Shown: positions 61,801 to 64,000 of the stretch, in pieces
How the letters are laid out: the number at the start of each line of letters is the position of its first letter
Numbering within the stretch: position 1 is the first letter of the stretch
Origin: Antitrichia curtipendula
Taxonomy: Eukaryota > Streptophyta > Bryopsida > Hypnales > Leucodontaceae
Reading direction: 5' to 3'
Assembly (NCBI GenBank): GCA_951230915.1
Contig: OX579639.1
Span: forward strand, 19,282,001 to 19,346,000
Length of the DNA stretch: 64,000 nt
Position numbers and translations under genes: made by a program
Notes under the pieces: generated by a model
Databases searched by the model: none
What the model saw: only the letters and a program-made list of their open reading frames with translations
What the model was told of the DNA's origin: nothing

Positions 61801-62494
61801 CAATCTGTAAATATCCAGATTTATGCTTACTGTCGGTCTCATCTTCATTCAATTGAGGTTTTCAGACCTTGAGGATGGGAATGGGTAAGCAAAGAGACAT
61901 GAATGTGGTTGGACTTGCTACTGATCAATCGCAACTTTTAATTAGGAAGACTCAAAGCTAGCGATAGTTCTCATTGTCACTCGGTTTTTAGTTCAATACC
62001 GTCAGTACTGCCATTAGCCGAGTCGGAGAGATGGGAAACAAGGTTTGAGCGTACCAGGTAGCCATCGGCTGTCCACGCCGTGATGTCCCATTTGATGGTG
62101 ATGTTTCCACTCGGGTCTAGAGGATCAAACGCCGCGTCTGCGAAAGAAGACGAGAGAGCTCATACTGCGTCAACAAAAGTTGTACGTATCGACCCAAACT
62201 CAAGCACTGAAAAATTGATTATCGTTCTTTCCCTTACGCGGGGAACATCAGAGGGCTCCAGTAGGTTTTGCACGAGGAATCAAGGAGCAGCGGCAAATAG
62301 GGAATTCAGTAGCAAATGCTCTCTGTTGGCAAAGTAGAGGAAATATATTTCCCTCTCATATGATGCTTTCAACTGATGATTGTCTGTTTGTTTCAGGACT
62401 CACCTACGCATTGGAATGTCGAAAGGAGAATCATCATCGCACATGCCACAGCAGGAAGGCCATTGCACGAGCTCCTGTAGCCCACCTTCTTCAT
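58884..62494 (-). CDS. COBL: COBRA-like GPI-anchored protein, complete, 6 exons
   Basis: Exons (high to low): 62494-62404, 62137-62055, 61315-60862, 60238-60070, 59960-59665, 59167-58884. All junctions are GT/AG and give 458 residues, the usual length for COBRA (about 456). Order: signal peptide (MKKVGYRSSC..., about 1-31), N-terminal domain beginning FDPLDPSGNITIKWDI, then QQYRHIDPPGWQLTWTW and QGDCSQF, HCC and ANCCKGG cysteine blocks, the CCVS signature at 229-232 (TPRSCCVSFSAFYNE), a C-terminal block GWAFPERVYFNGDQCVLP, a Ser-rich omega region and a hydrophobic tail FPLLLVLLVSSLVIIL. COBRA proteins are anchored on the outer plasma membrane and guide cellulose microfibril orientation in expanding cells. 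The start is the first Met before the hydrophobic stretch. Several potential N-glycosylation sites (NIT, NVT, NET, NMS, NFT) are seen. No defect found. It is transcribed in the same direction as the receptor kinase, 16.6 kb away. Confidence 0.95.
60405..60720. repeat. Duplicated block in COBRA-like intron 3
   Basis: GCAACGCCTGTTTCCAAACAT (first copy near 60.42 kb) recurs as GCAACGCCTGTTTACAAACAT near 60.63 kb, with following CACCAGGCTTCAGCAAACATG / TACCATGCTTCAGCAAGCATG. Period about 212 bp, moderately diverged. Palindromic CATG..CATG pieces recur inside. Confidence 0.8.
61308..61690. repeat. Imperfect tandem duplication spanning a splice acceptor (intron 2)
   Basis: First copy starts CACCGTCGCCTGCATG at the 5' edge of exon 3. 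The second starts near 61.50 kb (TCCTTCGCCTGCATG). Both continue to AAATTGCGAT.CGCAAGCAGG, TCAATCTTCCT, ATAACACCA and GCAGGTTTTAGTCACCATTACAC. The duplication therefore includes the acceptor of exon 3. Confidence 0.75.
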
Positions 62495-63999
62495 GTTGCC
62501 AATCTTGACTGCAAACAAGGTTTGAGCGTACCAGTACCTTAGTGATTAACCCTTTCTCCCATTTTCTTTGCGTAGTTTTGTAACCTCCACTGAACCAATA
62601 ATCTGCAGGCCCGAAAATCGGAAAGCTAAGAAACTAGAAACGAAATTCTACGGTGCTGTCGGCATGTCCAATTGCAAAGAGTGCGAAGAAACTCCTGCTA
62701 AGGATCGGCGAGAATCAAGAGAATGTTTGTTCATCTGTTCAAGCTTTAGTACGCTACCAAAACACTTCATATTGTTACAGGAACTATTTGGGGTGGAATC
62801 TAACGCCGCCGCGAAATTGTAATGATGCATATCCTGAGGATGATGCAATTAGTGTGTGTTTTCGATTACATGTATGGCCACCTTGGTACCAATCGGAAAC
62901 ATACGAAGCTCGAACTCTCTCTCGTATTGCAACTGGTACACAACTGGTACTGTTCCCATAGAAGTGCCAACCACAGAGTACGAAATGTCATGCGAATCTA
63001 GAAAAAAATTCTGATTAGCTGAGGAGGACAGCAAAATCGGACGGTAGATTGGGGTACCAGCAGCGGATAAGTGGGAGAAGAACAGAAGGTGGACTCTCAC
63101 ACAACTGGTGAATCGTCGACAGATCTTGACATTTTCCTTGCATGCTCCAAGTTACCATCATAGCTATGATTTATTCCAGAATTCCTAACTTCAAGACTGC
63201 AACTGATGTGCACGCCAAGAAGCACTCAATTTCTAAGTTCACAAGAGGAAATACTCTTAGCAATTGAGCAAGAGGCAAACTAGGGCAATGAATTGATCGG
63301 CAAAGGTTATGGCGATGGAGGGAGAGGGCCAGAGGCAATGGCAATGAAGAGAGAAGGCCAAGAGTCGATGGCAGTGAAGAGGGAAGGCCAAGAAGCGATG
63401 GCAATCGAAGGCGGGCAATGGCGTAGGCGAGCAACTAGTAAATAGTAACTTCGTTTCAAATTTTGAAAAAATAGTTACTACGAGGCGGGCCCTTAGACTG
63501 ATGGAGACGGCATTTTACTGGCCATGTTTTTGTTTTTGTTTTTGTTTTTGTTTTTTGAAACACATGGCCATGCTTTTTTCCTAATGCAGTGGAACAAGTG
63601 TAGACATTGCGTATCACATCGACACCACATCTTCATAGGATATCGGTACTCACTCTAGATCATAGCCAACTCCGCTTCGAACACAAACTTGTACAGAATC
63701 CTACATGGTAGTGATTAGTATTGGTGGGGGCATTAGTTGGGAAGTATTTGTGTACATTGATTTTACCAAACATGTGGAGATGGAGGATGGGTTTAATTTA
63801 GGAAAAAGTTGAAAACGTGATATTTCAAAATATTCTCACAATAAACAAAAGTCTCTGATTCTATTACAAATAGAAGACACATATCCTCGATTCTGCAAAT
63901 AACGCCATAGTTGAACTACACTCGCAGTGATTTAGGAGTCCATTTGACACCAATCCAAATACTCAACCATGCCCACTATTGTAGTATCAAGCCGTTGCT
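62495..63999. other. Upstream region of the COBRA-like gene
   Basis: No gene recognised; presumably leader and promoter on the minus strand. At 63.30-63.42 kb a degenerate tandem repeat with units like GAGGGAAGGCCAAGA and CGATGGCA (about 36 bp) occurs. A (GTTTTT)n run lies at 63.53-63.56 kb. Minus-strand 87-codon frame over the repeat is likely compositional. Confidence 0.45.
63300..63420. repeat. Degenerate 36-bp tandem repeat
   Basis: Three to four units containing GGCAATGAAGAGAGAAGGCC / GGCAGTGAAGAGGGAAGGCC followed by AAGAGTCGAT or AAGAAGCGAT. Purine-rich on the plus strand. Confidence 0.75.
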
Positions 64000-64000
64000 C

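Overview
This is a gene-sparse, AT-rich stretch of nuclear DNA from a land plant. Two multi-exon genes with plant-only architectures support this: an LRR receptor kinase of the LRR-VIII type and a GPI-anchored COBRA-like protein. A U6 snRNA gene with plant-type promoter elements and a Ty1/copia retroelement agree. The species cannot be named from the sequence. A non-seed or early-diverging lineage is a guess only.

Layout. 0-2.5 kb: small TTAA-flanked inverted-repeat elements, then a complete U6 gene (minus) with USE, TATA and T-run. 2.8-9 kb: AT-rich repeats with no gene. 9.6-11.05 kb: a small spliced gene whose first exon resembles the N-terminal motif of plant ubinuclein proteins (tentative). 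14.2-15.0 kb: a decayed, intronless calcium-dependent-protein-kinase-like copy. 18.4-24.2 kb: a degenerate copia element (minus), one LTR split by two nested inverted-repeat elements. 24.4-24.8 kb: an intact small RING-finger ORF. 25.3-25.7 kb: a CA repeat of about 212 units. 25.7-31.1 kb: microsatellites, a possible SINE and TTAA elements.

31.55-42.3 kb: a complete 23-exon receptor kinase (minus), reconstructed in frame as 833 residues, with a CxxC/CxC extracellular motif like that of the peroxide sensor HPCA1. 42.3-44.4 kb: its upstream region. 44.4-53.9 kb: a dense cluster of inverted-repeat elements. 54-58.9 kb: old repeats. 58.88-62.49 kb: a complete 6-exon COBRA-like gene (minus, 458 residues). 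62.5-64 kb: its upstream region.

The most unusual feature is a community of non-autonomous elements bounded by TTAA, with termini of the form TTAA-CCCYN. Several families share this rule (about 156, 225, 340, 560, 750-960 and 977 bp). Many sit end to end and share one TTAA at the junction, and one filled/empty site pair inside the window shows the TTAA duplication directly. TTAA targets and CCCT-type ends are the hallmark of piggyBac transposons, which are not usual in land plants. No transposase is visible here. The two protein genes both act at the cell surface (signalling; cell-wall assembly) but nothing in the sequence links them beyond strand and proximity.
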